From Mesorhabditis belari (taxonomy: Eukaryota > Nematoda > Chromadorea > Rhabditida > Rhabditidae), in contig CAUEEP010000935.1 of NCBI GenBank assembly GCA_958450365.1, positions 1,032,001-1,096,000 on the forward strand: a stretch of DNA of 64,000 nt, given 5' to 3'. A program made the translations under genes and the position numbers. Shown here one piece after another: positions 1-9,934 of this stretch. Below the pieces are notes generated by a model that was not told the origin of the DNA, made no database searches, and saw only the letters and a list, made by a program, of their open reading frames with translations. Each line of letters begins with the position of its first letter. Positions within the stretch are counted from its first letter, which is position 1.

Positions 1-152
1 TACTACGAAAGAGGAATCCACAAATCCGCAAATTGCCTATAAAATGGGCAGAAGTCGTGAATAATAATGGAAATTATTTCGAATGAATTTATGGTTTTAT
101 GTTCAATAAATTTTAGTTCAAAATCCCGCAGTTTTCAATTCACCAACCCAAT
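1..152 (+). mobile_element. mariner 3' end relic
   Basis: This is the last part of a mariner element. It matches the 3' part of the next copy (490-650), covering the end of the transposase frame (Tyr-Tyr-Glu-Arg-Gly region) and the terminal repeat ending CACCAACCCAATA near 140-152. The transposase portion is already shifted out of frame, so it is dead. It abuts the next mariner fragment directly, so two 3' ends lie head to tail. Confidence 0.75.
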
Positions 153-650
153 AGTCGTGCACCCCGGTGTACTGGGAGTTGCTGGATAGCAAGACGACCC
201 TTAATGCAATCAAATACAGTGAACAGTTGGGAAAGGTGAATGAATCCCTGAAGAAGAATAGGCCCTCCAAGTCAAAGATCGTTCTCATCCACGACAACGC
301 GCGCCCTCATGTTGCAAAACTGACTCGCTCTAAAATCAATAGCCTTGTTTGGGAACTTTTGTCGCATCCCGCATACAGTCCGGACCTCGCCCCTTTTGAT
401 TACTATTTATTCCGGATTATGAGTAATGAGCTTGCGGGAGAACACTTCGATTTGGAAGGAGCCGTCAAAAATTGGCTCCAAAAGTTTTTCGATTCAAAAC
501 CAAAATCCTACTACGAAAGAGGAATCCGCAAATTACCTGTAAAATGGACAGAAGTCGTCAATAATAATGGAAATTGTTTTGAATGAACCCATGGTTTTAT
601 TTTGTTCCCATAAGTTCCGCAGTTTTCAATTCACCAATCCAATACATATA
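153..650 (+). mobile_element. 5'-truncated mariner element with partial transposase
   Basis: The open frame at about 167-586 encodes the C-terminal part of a mariner transposase. HDNARPH supplies the second catalytic Asp and SPDLAPFDYYLF the third. Exactly 34 residues lie between these two Asp, which is the D34D spacing typical of mariner. The N-terminal DNA-binding domain and first catalytic Asp are missing, so the copy cannot be autonomous. The 3' terminal repeat (CAGTTTTCAATTCACCAATC) ends near 645. The same 3' end sequence is seen in the fold-back elements at 22042 and 46203. Confidence 0.85.
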
Positions 651-849
651 AAAAGTTCTCATTTAGCTCTCTCGATTCCGAACTTGCCAAATACATTCAT
701 GTTTCTCCAGAAGCCGCAAATCTACCCAAAAAAGGACAATTGTTTTGTTGGACAATGACCGCAAAAGGATATCATAAAACAAGAGTGAGGGGAAAAAAAG
801 AGAAAATGACAAGAAACGAAACGATAAGATTTAAAAGCTGAATGTTAGA

Positions 850-1078
850 CCGCTTCTTTATCATCTTCTCCATCATCTTCTCTATCATCTTCTCTATCAT
901 CTTCTCCATCATCTTCTCTATCATCCTCTCCATCATCTTCTCTATCATCTTCTCTATCATCTTCTCCATCATCTTCTCTATCATCTTCTCTATCATCTTC
1001 TCCATCATCTTCTCCATCATCTTCTCTATCATCTTCTCCATCATCTTCTCCATCATCTTCTTTATCATCTTCTTTATC
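850..1078. repeat. 12-bp minisatellite (TCATCTTCTCTA type)
   Basis: About 19 tandem copies of a 12-bp unit alternate between TCATCTTCTCCA and TCATCTTCTCTA. Because the unit is a multiple of three, both strands are open (Ile-Ile-Phe-Ser or Glu-Lys-Met-Met/Ile), but I see no evidence that either is translated. It lies directly upstream of the first visible exon of the galactosyltransferase-like gene. Confidence 0.9.
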
Positions 1079-1159
1079 AAATATTTTGTGAAACTCATTT
1101 ATTAGGATATTAATGTGTTGCCTAATATTCTTAGAAACGAAAAAAGAATTTCATTTCAG

Positions 1160-2709
1160 GCCCCAGCCGTCAATGAAACGTGGCTTCCGAGGTGTGATCA
1201 TGGGCAATTTTTCACGAATTTTCCCTTTGATTCCGAGTTGAAAGCAAGTTATTTATACAAAAAAAAGGCTTGCAGTACGAAATTCAAAACCGTATTAGAT
1301 ATTAAAAATCTACCAAAACCAAGCATATTAACTTTTTTTCGATCCATTTCCCCTTTTTCGGTCCGTTTGCCGTTGGTAATCTATGAATTTTGCTCGTATC
1401 TTCCCTGGGTTTGTTTGAAAAAAAGTTGAAGTTGCTTTTATTCGACTCGAAATCAAATTCTCTATCGAATGAAAGCAAATTCAACGTTTTTTCAAACAAA
1501 CCCAGGAAAGATACGAGCAAAATTCATAGATTACCAACGGCAAACGGACCAAAGGTAGGATTAAGGTAGGAGAAACATTCGTAGATAGCCAAACGGATCG
1601 AAAAAGGAGTGAAGTTAGCAGTTAGCATAGCTGAACAAAACCCAGATTTTCTATAGATCGCTCACTCTACCATATTCGCCGGCATTCCCGATTCATACAG
1701 TAATCTTTTCTTCAAAAGTCGATACGCTTTTTTTCACATCTACACCAAGATTTCGAAGGATTTCGAGTGGTATTTAAAGGTGAGACGAGTTGGTGAACGA
1801 GGATTTTAATCTAAACCCTTAAACTGTAGAGAAGCACCCAAAGAAGAGCACCCAATTTTCAGGCTGATGATGACACTTATGTAATCGTTGAGAATCTTCG
1901 CAGCTACCTATCAAAGCTTAATCCCGATCTTCCATATTATATCGGATATCGATTGAGACCGTATCTGGTGAGTGAGTAACCAAAAATAAATCTGTTACGA
2001 CATTGACTTGAAACAAGCTGGAAACCTCAAATCATTTCCCATTTTCCACATTTCCCACTACCCACTCCTAAACTCGAATAATTTTTACCGCCTCAATTCA
2101 GGAACACGGTTACAATGCGGGTGGCGCGGGTTACGTTCTCTCAAGAGCGGCAATGAAGATCTTCGCCGAACAACTCTATTCAAATGCCAGCCTTTGTCCG
2201 GACGATATTTACGAAGATGTGGGCATTGGGAGGTAAACGGAAAAGATTTTATCCAATTCTAATTCTATTTAGATGTCTGGCCAATGTGGGGATCTATCCA
2301 TTGGATACAAGAAATAGTCGAGGACAACAAAGGTGTCAAAAGATAGCTTTTCTCCTTTAGTTTTTCATAAATAAGCTTGACTCGAATATAAAAACACTCA
2401 TCCATTTTTCAGATTTAACACTTTCCGACCGGATGAAGTGTTTCATGGAAGTGTGGTGGAGAGTCCCTATTGGATGTACGATGTGGAGATTCGGGTAAAA
2501 GATCAACAAAATGTGCACAATCCTCTAAAATGGCTCATTTTACTGCTTGCTTCTGGAGATCTCACAATTCCAATAAGATAAAAAAATTTTAGGGCTACGA
2601 TGGTGTTGGCACGGATCTGATCTCTTTTCATCATTTGACTCCCGACGAAATTCGCCTCTTTGACATTTTACTTTATCGAGTTCGTAAACCTTCGAACATT
2701 TCATTATAG
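1160..2709 (+). CDS. core-1 beta-1,3-galactosyltransferase-like protein, 3' exons
   Basis: Seven exons join in phase: 1160-1243, 1657-1779, 1863-1967, 2102-2232, 2273-2332, 2413-2494 and 2593-2709 (TAG). The product resembles C1GalT/T-synthase, a type II Golgi enzyme that adds galactose to O-linked GalNAc and is expanded in nematodes. Visible landmarks are NETWLPRCDHGQFFT, the WYLK-ADDDTYVIVENLR segment with the metal-binding acidic triplet, YNAGGAGYVLS, DDIYEDVGIG and the C-terminal SFHHLTPDE. The first intron uses a GC donor (AAA|GCAAGT) and contains a fold-back element. The N-terminal membrane anchor and stem are not visible: the first exon here has an acceptor at 1159 and no start codon, and upstream are only repeats. 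The gene therefore either begins left of the window or is 5'-truncated. A possible polyadenylation signal AATAAA lies at 2925-2930. Confidence 0.85.
1328..1618. repeat. fold-back (MITE-like) element inside the GC-AG intron
   Basis: Long inverted arms at about 1357-1428 and 1483-1556 share GGTCCGTTTGCCGTTGGTAA and its complement with few mismatches. Weaker outer complementarity extends to 1328 and 1618. It accounts for most of the 413-bp intron, which is much longer than the other introns of this gene (40-134 bp). Confidence 0.75.
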
Positions 2710-3027
2710 ACCGAATTCTGTTACTCCGATTGTTTATTAATTAACAAGGGTACCATAGTCTTTCTTCGATAATTTTTTTTCAGAGTGAATCATAACTGAT
2801 TTTATGTGAAATTAGTTCCAATGTGTGCTAGGAATTTTTCCACTTTCCACATATCAAATGTGCTGATTGACCTCAATTTTTAGAACGGGTGCCATATTTT
2901 ATGCATGATTTTTTTTACTTATAAAATAAATTCTTGATTTTTGTACATACTAAGTTATACAGAAAACAACCAAAAATACGAGCAAAAGAAACCAAGTAGC
3001 GTAAACATAACGAAGTACAAAAAAGGG

Positions 3028-4540
3028 CTAAAACAAAACTTTGCTACACAAAGTGAAAACAAACATATGTATCCAACTTATCGGGAATTTACAGGTTTTT
3101 TCACAATTGATGCATCCCGTAGTCGAGTGTTTCCTTAGCTTTTCTCTCATTCGACATCGTTGAACCTGATCCGTTCCAAAAACCAATTTCACCATCAAGT
3201 TTTGAGATGAATGCACTGAAATCTTTCCTTCGTGAAGTCCTGCGATGAGCAAATCATCAGCTCGTTCATTTGCGCACGACATCTTCACGAAAATGCGGTT
3301 GTATTTATCGCCGTGCGTTTTTATTGGCTGCAAGAACACTCCTGGATAGTCGGCCGAATACATCGTGAAGATCAACCGATATTGTGTCATCACTTGACTG
3401 TAGATGCTAATTTGCTTGTACTTCAACGCGTTGATGGCTTGGAACATCTCTTTTCGAATTCTGAATGGCATATTGGCACGACAAAGCCTCACCGTCAATT
3501 GATCGACATGCCAATCGTGAAACGTTCTTTGATGATCGATTGGCCCATCAGGCGGAAACATGATCACAAGGTCTTCAAAATGAGCGTTCATCAATCGGAA
3601 ATCGTTCAGCGAGAGGCATAGGTGAGCTTTCGACGAATGCTTGATCTTGACCCCCATTATCTTGTCATGATGAAGCACTCCTCGCGTGAATCGGTTACAG
3701 ATGAGTCGTTTGTTTGCGTGGATGAAATCATAGGCTCGGCAACACGTCATTGAGAATTCGGCGATCTCTTCATGAGTGCAATGCTTCAAAATCTGGATGA
3801 GTATCATCGCAGGTAGATCGACAATTCGGTAAGCGTCAAGCGTTTGTGGGAAGACGTTTCTAAAAAAATAGCCATAAAAATGTGTTAATTTTCGAAATAT
3901 GTAGATGCTAAACAAATTAATCCTTTTGTCATAAACCATAAAAAATATACTAACCTTTCAAGCTCCAATGCCTCATCGTTTCGATCAGCACACGCACGGC
4001 TTGAAGATGAGATATCGATCACGGTCGTATTACTAAAACAAACAAATAACTTTATCACCCATTGACACCTATTTACAATTAGTAGGGGGCTTGGCTATAA
4101 GGCTATACAGTCAAACCTCGACTTAACGACGTCAATTTTTGGTCCCTTGAAAGCTATTTACCTTATAAAGACGTTCGATTTAATAGATTTAATAGATTTA
4201 ATAGATTTACTCGACTTAACGATGGAGAATCCCGGTCCCTTGAGAATCGTTAAATCGAGATTTGACTGTACATGTCCGTTAACTTAACTTACACATAGAC
4301 TCAAGCAAAAGTTTATAAAATCTGCCGATACTAAACATCGTGCTTTTCTACCCTATAATCAACATTTTAAATGTAACATTACTGTTACATTTAAAATGTT
4401 GATTATAGGGTAGAAAATAAATAAAAACAACACAACAGTAAATAAACATACTCCATGTAATCGGCGGTGATTTCGAATGTCTCTCGACTCGCGACTGGAT
4501 CGTTTCGTGCGGCCCTTCTTCGCGCACACGTCTTCGCTAC
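3028..4540 (-). CDS. F-box-like protein, 5' end not found
   Basis: Three minus-strand exons join in phase: 4540-4452, 4032-3955 and 3859-3028. The large last exon contains RIVDLPAMILIQILKHC followed by EEIAEFSMTCCRAYDFI, which fits the Leu-Pro start and cysteine/aromatic spacing of an F-box (Skp1-binding, SCF ubiquitin ligases). The 240 residues after it match no repeat type I recognise. F-box genes with divergent C-termini are abundant in nematodes. The first visible exon opens with an acceptor (TTTATGTTTAG) and has no Met, so one or more upstream exons are missing from the model. The middle intron holds a pogo-like MITE and a separate palindrome. The gene converges with the galactosyltransferase-like gene. 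Confidence 0.6.
4108..4268. mobile_element. pogo/Tigger-like MITE
   Basis: The terminal inverted repeats are CAGTCAAACCTCGACTTAAC and its near-complement GTTAAATCGAGATTTGACTG, flanked by TA on both sides (the usual pogo-family target duplication). There is no coding capacity. It contains a short AATAGATTTA tandem repeat. It lies in an intron of the F-box-like gene. Confidence 0.7.
4344..4417. repeat. near-perfect 74-bp palindrome
   Basis: TTTTCTACCCTATAATCAAC and the following bases are mirrored by the complementary strand with almost no loop, centred near 4380 (ATGTAACATTACTGTTACAT). It is in the same intron as the pogo-like MITE, about 75 bp from it. Confidence 0.85.
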
Positions 4541-5441
4541 CTAAACATAAAAAGTTTGTACGGTGGAAAGGCGATATTTCAAGAAAATGAACAGAAAACG
4601 ATTCAAAATGAATTCTTAATAAAGTTTGGGATCAATTACAACCTGGTTCTTTATTTTTCAACGCCAAAAACGTTAGCAAAATGTTTAATCAGCTAAAACG
4701 TACAAATCTCTTAATTTAGAGTAGAGCCAATAAAACGCATGGCAATTTTTGAGCAACAACGCCGTCGAAACAATAAAAACTAAGGATCGTATGCAAAAAC
4801 TAACCAAAGCGTCCCAAGAAATCACTAAAACGATGAATGAAATGAAAGGCGAATTGAAATTGTTTGCGCCAGTGATTACGGTGTTTACGCCATTAAATGG
4901 TGATTTTTTTTAGAGTGCAGAATAGAAACACAAAACAAATTCCGCTTTTTGTTCAAGTTCAAGTTTGAAGCGAAATGTGTCGTTTTCGCTTTTACCGTTT
5001 TATTTCAACACCAGCGGAAAACGCTCACTTCGCAAATCCGCTGGCGACGTTTTTCCTTCTTTCAAATGACTAAAACTACCGTAACCCATATTAAAGCCCC
5101 GCTCCCTTTTTAAAAATGAACCTAAAAGTCAGATACCGCATAGCCGAAAACCCCTGGGAGCAAAATATTGCGCGCAAAAGTTGAATACTTTGCCTTTTAA
5201 CCGGGGTAGGCTAATTTCCGCAATTTTTTTGCACAACAGGGTCCTTTGTGTGTTGGATCTAATAGTAAGATTTACATATGTAGCACTAAAATGATAAGCG
5301 CCCTCTGACTGTAAGCTCAAAATAAAGTAGTTTCTAATTCACAAACTTTCTTGCTATTTTTCGGAACATTAAACTTCAGCCACTTTCTTCAACAATCTTT
5401 GTCTTTGTCAAAATTGACGTCATAATTTTCATGAATTCTAG

Positions 5442-5878
5442 ATGAAACTCCTCTTTGTTATGCTTTTTCTGTTGAGCACATTGATTTCAAAAATTGAGGG
5501 TGAATTTTGTGGTTTCGATATGTTACGTCCGAATCTGAGGAGACGTCCATCTCCGATCGTCCGTCTCCGATCGAGAGATGGACGTCCGACTCTGAGTCGG
5601 ACGTCCGTTTCGGAGGAGGATGAATCTCCTCAGATTCGGACGTCCGGATCGGAGATGGACGTCTCCTCAGATTCGGACGTAACAGATATACGTCTTGAGC
5701 CACACTTTATGAAGGTAAACCAAAAGCGAAAGTCATCATTTTAATGTAAATATCTTAAGCCTATTTGTAAGCGGGCTTTTTTTTCTTTTTCTGAGCTTGA
5801 TGACACACGTTACGCATTTAGTGTTGTGGGAATAAAGCGGGCTGTCACTTGTCTTGCTGCAATTGTGACGGTGAATGA
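5442..5878 (+). CDS. small secreted cysteine-rich peptide with palindromic insert
   Basis: Two exons, 5442-5714 and 5822-5878 (TGA), join in phase 0 to 109 residues. Residues 1-20 (MKLLFVMLFLLSTLISKIEG) form a clear signal peptide. Exon 2 encodes CCGNKAGCHLSCCNCDGE, with six Cys in 18 residues, so a disulfide-rich secreted peptide is likely. Between the short FCGFDM segment and exon 2, about 55 residues are encoded by the palindrome at 5521-5684. The first half is Arg-rich and the second half Asp/Ser/Glu-rich, as expected when the two halves are reverse complements. The signal peptide and phase-0 intron resemble those of the convergent gene at 6129-6611, so the two are probably related. Function is unknown. 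A polyadenylation signal AATAAA lies at 5966-5971. Confidence 0.65.
5521..5684. repeat. perfect-armed palindrome inside coding exon
   Basis: Arms of 38 bp at 5521-5558 and 5647-5684 are exact reverse complements (TGTTACGTCCGAATCTGAGG outward). The 88-bp centre is itself made of short direct and inverted copies of GACGTCC/GGACGTC. The reading frame stays open through it on both strands. Confidence 0.9.
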
Positions 5879-6128
5879 GATTATGAGTGTGGTATACATT
5901 CCAAAGTCCGCCCCCCTGTGTCCCCCTAAAAGTGTCCCACTAGAGGGACACTTTTTCGTAGATAGAATAAATATTTTCATTTAATAGAAACTTTTTTTTA
6001 ATTTTCGGGGACAAAATAAACAAGTACTAGAGATAATTTTGACTAGTTATAATGCTGTTTTAAGATTCATAAAGCTATCCAAAATAAGAGACTTTATTTA
6101 CAGAAAAGTGCATGAAAATCATTGTCTT

Positions 6129-6611
6129 TTATGGAAGTTTGAAAGGATTGACGCATCTCTGATTGTAGCAATATAATCCTCGACCACAATCGTGTTGGGA
6201 GTGACAAGATTTCTGAAAAAGAGAGAAATTCTTTTGATTCAAATTTTTGCCAATACTAGATTTGAATAATGGATTTTCAGAGAAACCAATAGATCTGAAA
6301 AGAGTCAAAATGCTAATTTTCAAATGTTTTTGCCAAAAAAGCTGAACATTTTTGCCGGTAGCCAAGTAATTTGGTTCGTAGGGTATTTGTGAATTTAAAG
6401 TTAAAGAAAGTCAGCCAAAAGTCTTTTGATTAAAATCTTTGTAAATCTTGGTTTGGCTTAGGAAATGTTTACGGTAAAGTTTTCACGATATTGTCCGTCA
6501 TTAATGCAAAGATTTGCAAGTTTTCCACCTTACCCCAGCAAATTCCTCATCGGCTGCCTCAATGGAGATGAAGGCGAAAAGCAAGACGAGAAGCACGAAC
6601 AAGTATTTCAT
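6129..6611 (-). CDS. small secreted four-cysteine peptide
   Basis: Exons 6611-6534 and 6212-6129 join in phase 0 to 53 residues. MKYLFVLLVLLFAFISIEA is a strong signal peptide. The mature part ends KSCHSQHDCGRGLYCYNQRC, a C-x5-C-x5-C-x4-C arrangement suggesting two disulfides. The donor GTAAGG and acceptor TTTTTCAG are canonical. It could be a secreted effector, antimicrobial or signalling peptide, but nothing in the sequence decides this. It faces the gene at 5442-5878 tail to tail. Confidence 0.65.
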
Positions 6612-7949
6612 TTCGTTTGTAATGGAACAAATAATTTGTGTCCGCTGATGAAAATGGCTGCTTTATAAACAGGCAAATTTCGAACTAGTCCTTGTCCTAA
6701 TCTTTTGTTTTTTGTTTGTTTGGCAGACAAGTTGAAGAGAAAAAACGGTCGGCTGGGACCAAAGGAAAACGACAAATAACAAATATCAAATAAACCACAA
6801 TTTTTGAGAAAACTTTTGTTTGACTGTTTTCTCTGCACACAAGCTTACTGCGTTGCAAAAATAATGGTAAAACATTCTTTATCAAATTAACTCTTTGAAA
6901 GTGCTGAAGTTTAACCCATAAATTTTCTCAATTTGAGATTGAGGCGATTTTTCAGAAATTATTTTAAATCTGACAAGTGCAGCATTTTCTTATCTTTGTT
7001 AAAAACTGTACACAACAACGATAAATTTTGAACTCTGTTCACGGTGTAAAAAAAGAGAACAACTCTGCGATTCGGCTCCATATTATTTCCCATTATTTCA
7101 ATACAATTCATGCTTGTTAGTTTCTTCTTTTCTTTCAACCTAAGCAATGAGAAAGTAAAACAAAACTTTTGCCCTGTAAAACTAATTCCCGATCAGCCTC
7201 CTGATCGAATGCACAAAATTTTTGGTGGAGCCGAAGCACCCGAGGAAGCGTATCGTATTCTTTTCTTTGTCCTAACTGAAGTAGAGTGTGTTCCTCTCGA
7301 GTCATGCGTTTCCTAAAAGGCACCTCTTTGAGGAAGCTACCGTAGTCACACTTCCAATTTTCATTCAGTTAGCCCTATTTTTGTATTATTCGATGCGGAA
7401 TTAAATTAAAAGGCTCAGTCAATGATTCCATCGGATCGGCTGATCGAATGTAAACTAACGGTTTGACTACGGTAATTTTCTCAAATCGGTGCCTTTTAGA
7501 AAACGCGTTCCTCGAGAGGAACACTCTAAACTGAAGGGGATGTTGAGTTGCGGAAAATTTAAACAAATAACGATTGACACGTTTCTTTTTGTGCGCAAAA
7601 TACTATAAAGTTATTTAGTCTAGCACGCGCACACTGTTCTGATAGCCCAGGAAACATTTACCACTTTGTGCAGGCCAGGCCACCTGTTGTAATGGATACA
7701 AATATTATCTGAAACTAATCAAAAATCATAGTTTAGATGATTCTTGTATCGACCAGTTTCAACAAGTTTTACTCGATCTCACTCCACAGCTGTCATTTTG
7801 ACTGAAAGGAGTATTACCGTAGTTTTCCGAATTCAAAATCACCCACTTTTTAAAAAACGTTTTACTAATAGTAATATTCACCATTTTTTCGTCATCAATT
7901 TCTCAATTTCATCAGCAATTCGTTTGTCTTTGTCAATTCGCGAAGTTGC
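6612..7949. other. intergenic stretch with one fold-back element
   Basis: No gene model could be supported here. A fold-back element occupies 7273-7545. A short open segment near 7134-7255 with IFGGAEAP vaguely recalls the start of a trypsin-like domain but has no continuation. Confidence 0.5.
7273..7545. repeat. fold-back (MITE-like) element
   Basis: TAACTGAAGTAGAGTGTGTT at the left end and the complementary AACACTCTAAACTGAAG at the right end continue inward through GCGTTTCCTAAAAGGCACC and its complement to CTACCGTAGTCA. There is no coding capacity. Confidence 0.75.
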
Positions 7950-9814
7950 TCAACAGCCTAAATACAAAAAACACCTGCTTTTCATTCGCAAAGATTGTAC
8001 CTCTTTCGCAGCTATACGAATTGCTGCAAGCTGCCCTTTTAGTAAGCTAGCCTCTCCGTCTCGAATTCTTTGATATTCCGTAGAGATTAAGATAGAAAAG
8101 ATCTGAAGGAGAATTAAAAACGTCTGAAAATTTAAACAAACCTCTCCAAGATATCCACGTCCAAAGTGAGTAACTTCTTTCTTCTGAATTAAGTTTATAA
8201 AGCGTTAAAGCCATTAAAACTAACCCCCATTTGTAGTGCAAGCCAGGATGGGAGATTCAATCGATGAATAAGGTCGTGTGATGGAGTGGGCATTGTGGAA
8301 AGTCTTTTCAATAAGTCGAGAATCGACAAACGAGCATTGTTATTTGTGAGAGGAGATGAGAACAAGGAGATTATTGATCGAAATCCTCCCCTAAACAAAA
8401 AAAATATTAAAATTTACACTCTTAATTTTTGGCTTTAATCCGCCGACGAGAACCCTACGAGAGAAAATCTTCGCCAAAACCACTCACCTGCTTGTAATCA
8501 ATGCATAATCGTTCGGCTCACAACATCCATATCGCACCACATCTAACAGAAATAGGAGCTCTTCCTAAATAAACGAATAACCAAAAAGAATTAAAAACTA
8601 TATAAACCTTGTGATGCTGTGTGGAACTGGAAAACAACATGCTCGCTAAATCAGGAATCTAAAAACCATCTTCTTTAAGAAACACCTAAAATAGCCAACC
8701 GAATCAAAAGGCATTTTGTGGAAGCAATTTTTCGTGAGGAAGCTCATCACAGCCGGATAAACAACCGATTCGGCATTTAGCGGCTCGCGCAAAGTATTGA
8801 GAAATTACTCAAACGAAATTTTGAAAGAGATATGGCGGTGCTAATACACTTAGGGGCATTCAAGCTGTTTAATTCATTTTCTTTTTTTCCATTCTTGTAA
8901 CATTCTACTGTTAGTCCAACCGTGGCATAAGGTAACATGTGCGCGCGTATTGATCATTAAAGATTTAACAAAACTCTTTATCTCACTCACTATCAGTTTT
9001 GTGAAATTTCTAATTTAGGGAGATATCAATCGTGCACATGTTATCTAATGCCAAGGTCGGGCTAACAGTAAGAATGTTACCTAGAATGACAGCTATTTTT
9101 CACACGGTTTAGAGAAAGAAAAAAGGGTTAAACAGCTTAAATGCAATTTTGACCACCTGAATGCATTAGCACCAAATTGGCAATAATTTCAGACATATAG
9201 GCATATTCAGACATTACAAGAGTTAACATTTGAACTAACCGTTTGAGACAAGTTGCGCTTCTGTTTCAACACTATTCTTGAAGAGACGAAGAAGAAAAAC
9301 CAAAATAGGGCGTTGATCAAACGTCTCAATTGTCAACGTGTTGAGAAGCGAAAGATACCTAAAAATACAATGTAGCCAAGATAACATGGTGAAATACCTT
9401 TGCAGAACATAATAGGCGGCTTTTCTTGTTGTTTCATTCCGACTCGACGTACAGCTGAAGGCTAATGAAAGAGCGCCCATTTCGGTAAATTCTCGCAATG
9501 GCAACTAAAATAATGCTTAAAATTTTATATTGTTTTAAGTTACCTCAGACCCATGGCCCATCACGCTTGCAAGTAGTCGCAGCACAAATCGCTCATCATA
9601 GATCGTATCTGATACCCAAGAGAGCTAAAATTTTACAGTAAAAAATCCAATGTGCAAAAATATCTCGATAAGCTCGTATCAAAAAAAGGATCAAGAGGAA
9701 AGGCTGCGGAATTCTTATTTGAGAACTTTTGAAAATAAGTGAAAGACGTACATTCAAGCGAAAATTGCAGCGTTTTTCCGCTGTAAGAGACAATAAAAAT
9801 GGGCACTTGTGCAT
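7950..9814 (-). CDS. URB1: URB1-like (NopRA1) C-terminal region protein
   Basis: Minus-strand exons are 9814-9752, 9624-9544, 9504-9398, 9358-9240, about 8786-8700, 8658-8608, 8564-8488, 8390-8225, 8183-8142 and 8123-7950 (TGA). The translated order (YDERFVLRLLASVM; MGALSLAFSCTSS; RKAAYYVLQRYLSLLN; VVYPAVMSFLTKNCF; IPDLASMLFSSSTQHHKEEL; SPLTNNNARLSILDLL) fits the C-terminal NopRA1 region of URB1, a nucleolar protein of early 60S ribosome assembly. Only about 310 residues are present, whereas URB1 proteins usually exceed 1500, and another gene ends only about 120 bp upstream. I cannot join 9240 to the exon at about 8786 in phase. A fold-back element fills the gap, and about 15 residues expected from the family are missing there. 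The gene may be broken, or a short exon is undetected. Confidence 0.6.
8833..9192. repeat. fold-back element in the URB1-like gene
   Basis: Left arm GGCGGTGCTAATACACTTAG ... GCATTCAAGCTGTTTAA ... CTACTGTTAGTCCAACCGTG. The right arm is its imperfect complement, through GGTCGGGCTAACAGTAAG to CATTAGCACCAAATTGGC. It occupies most of the interval between two URB1-like exons whose phases do not match. Confidence 0.75.
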
Positions 9815-9934
9815 AAATCAGACTTACTTTAGCTCATTTAGCTAGGGAAAAATTTGACAAAGAAAAACAATAATTAATTGAGCAACGAATCAACTTTGAA
9901 AGCATGGGAAAATCAGCCAGCTGTTTAAACCAAA

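Noticed and set aside
842..1105. Open frames of Ile-Ile-Phe-Ser (+) or Glu-Lys-Met-Met (-) repeats
   Set aside because: They arise on both strands from the 12-bp satellite period; no splice or start context supports translation.
4738..4920. Short plus-strand open segment (MQKLTKASQEITKTMNEMKG)
   Set aside because: About 40 residues with no start context, splice partners or recognisable family; it may be a transposon remnant.
7134..7255. Possible trypsin-like protease exon (KIFGGAEAPEEA)
   Set aside because: There is only one weak motif, with no catalytic His/Asp/Ser exons nearby and a fold-back element directly after it.
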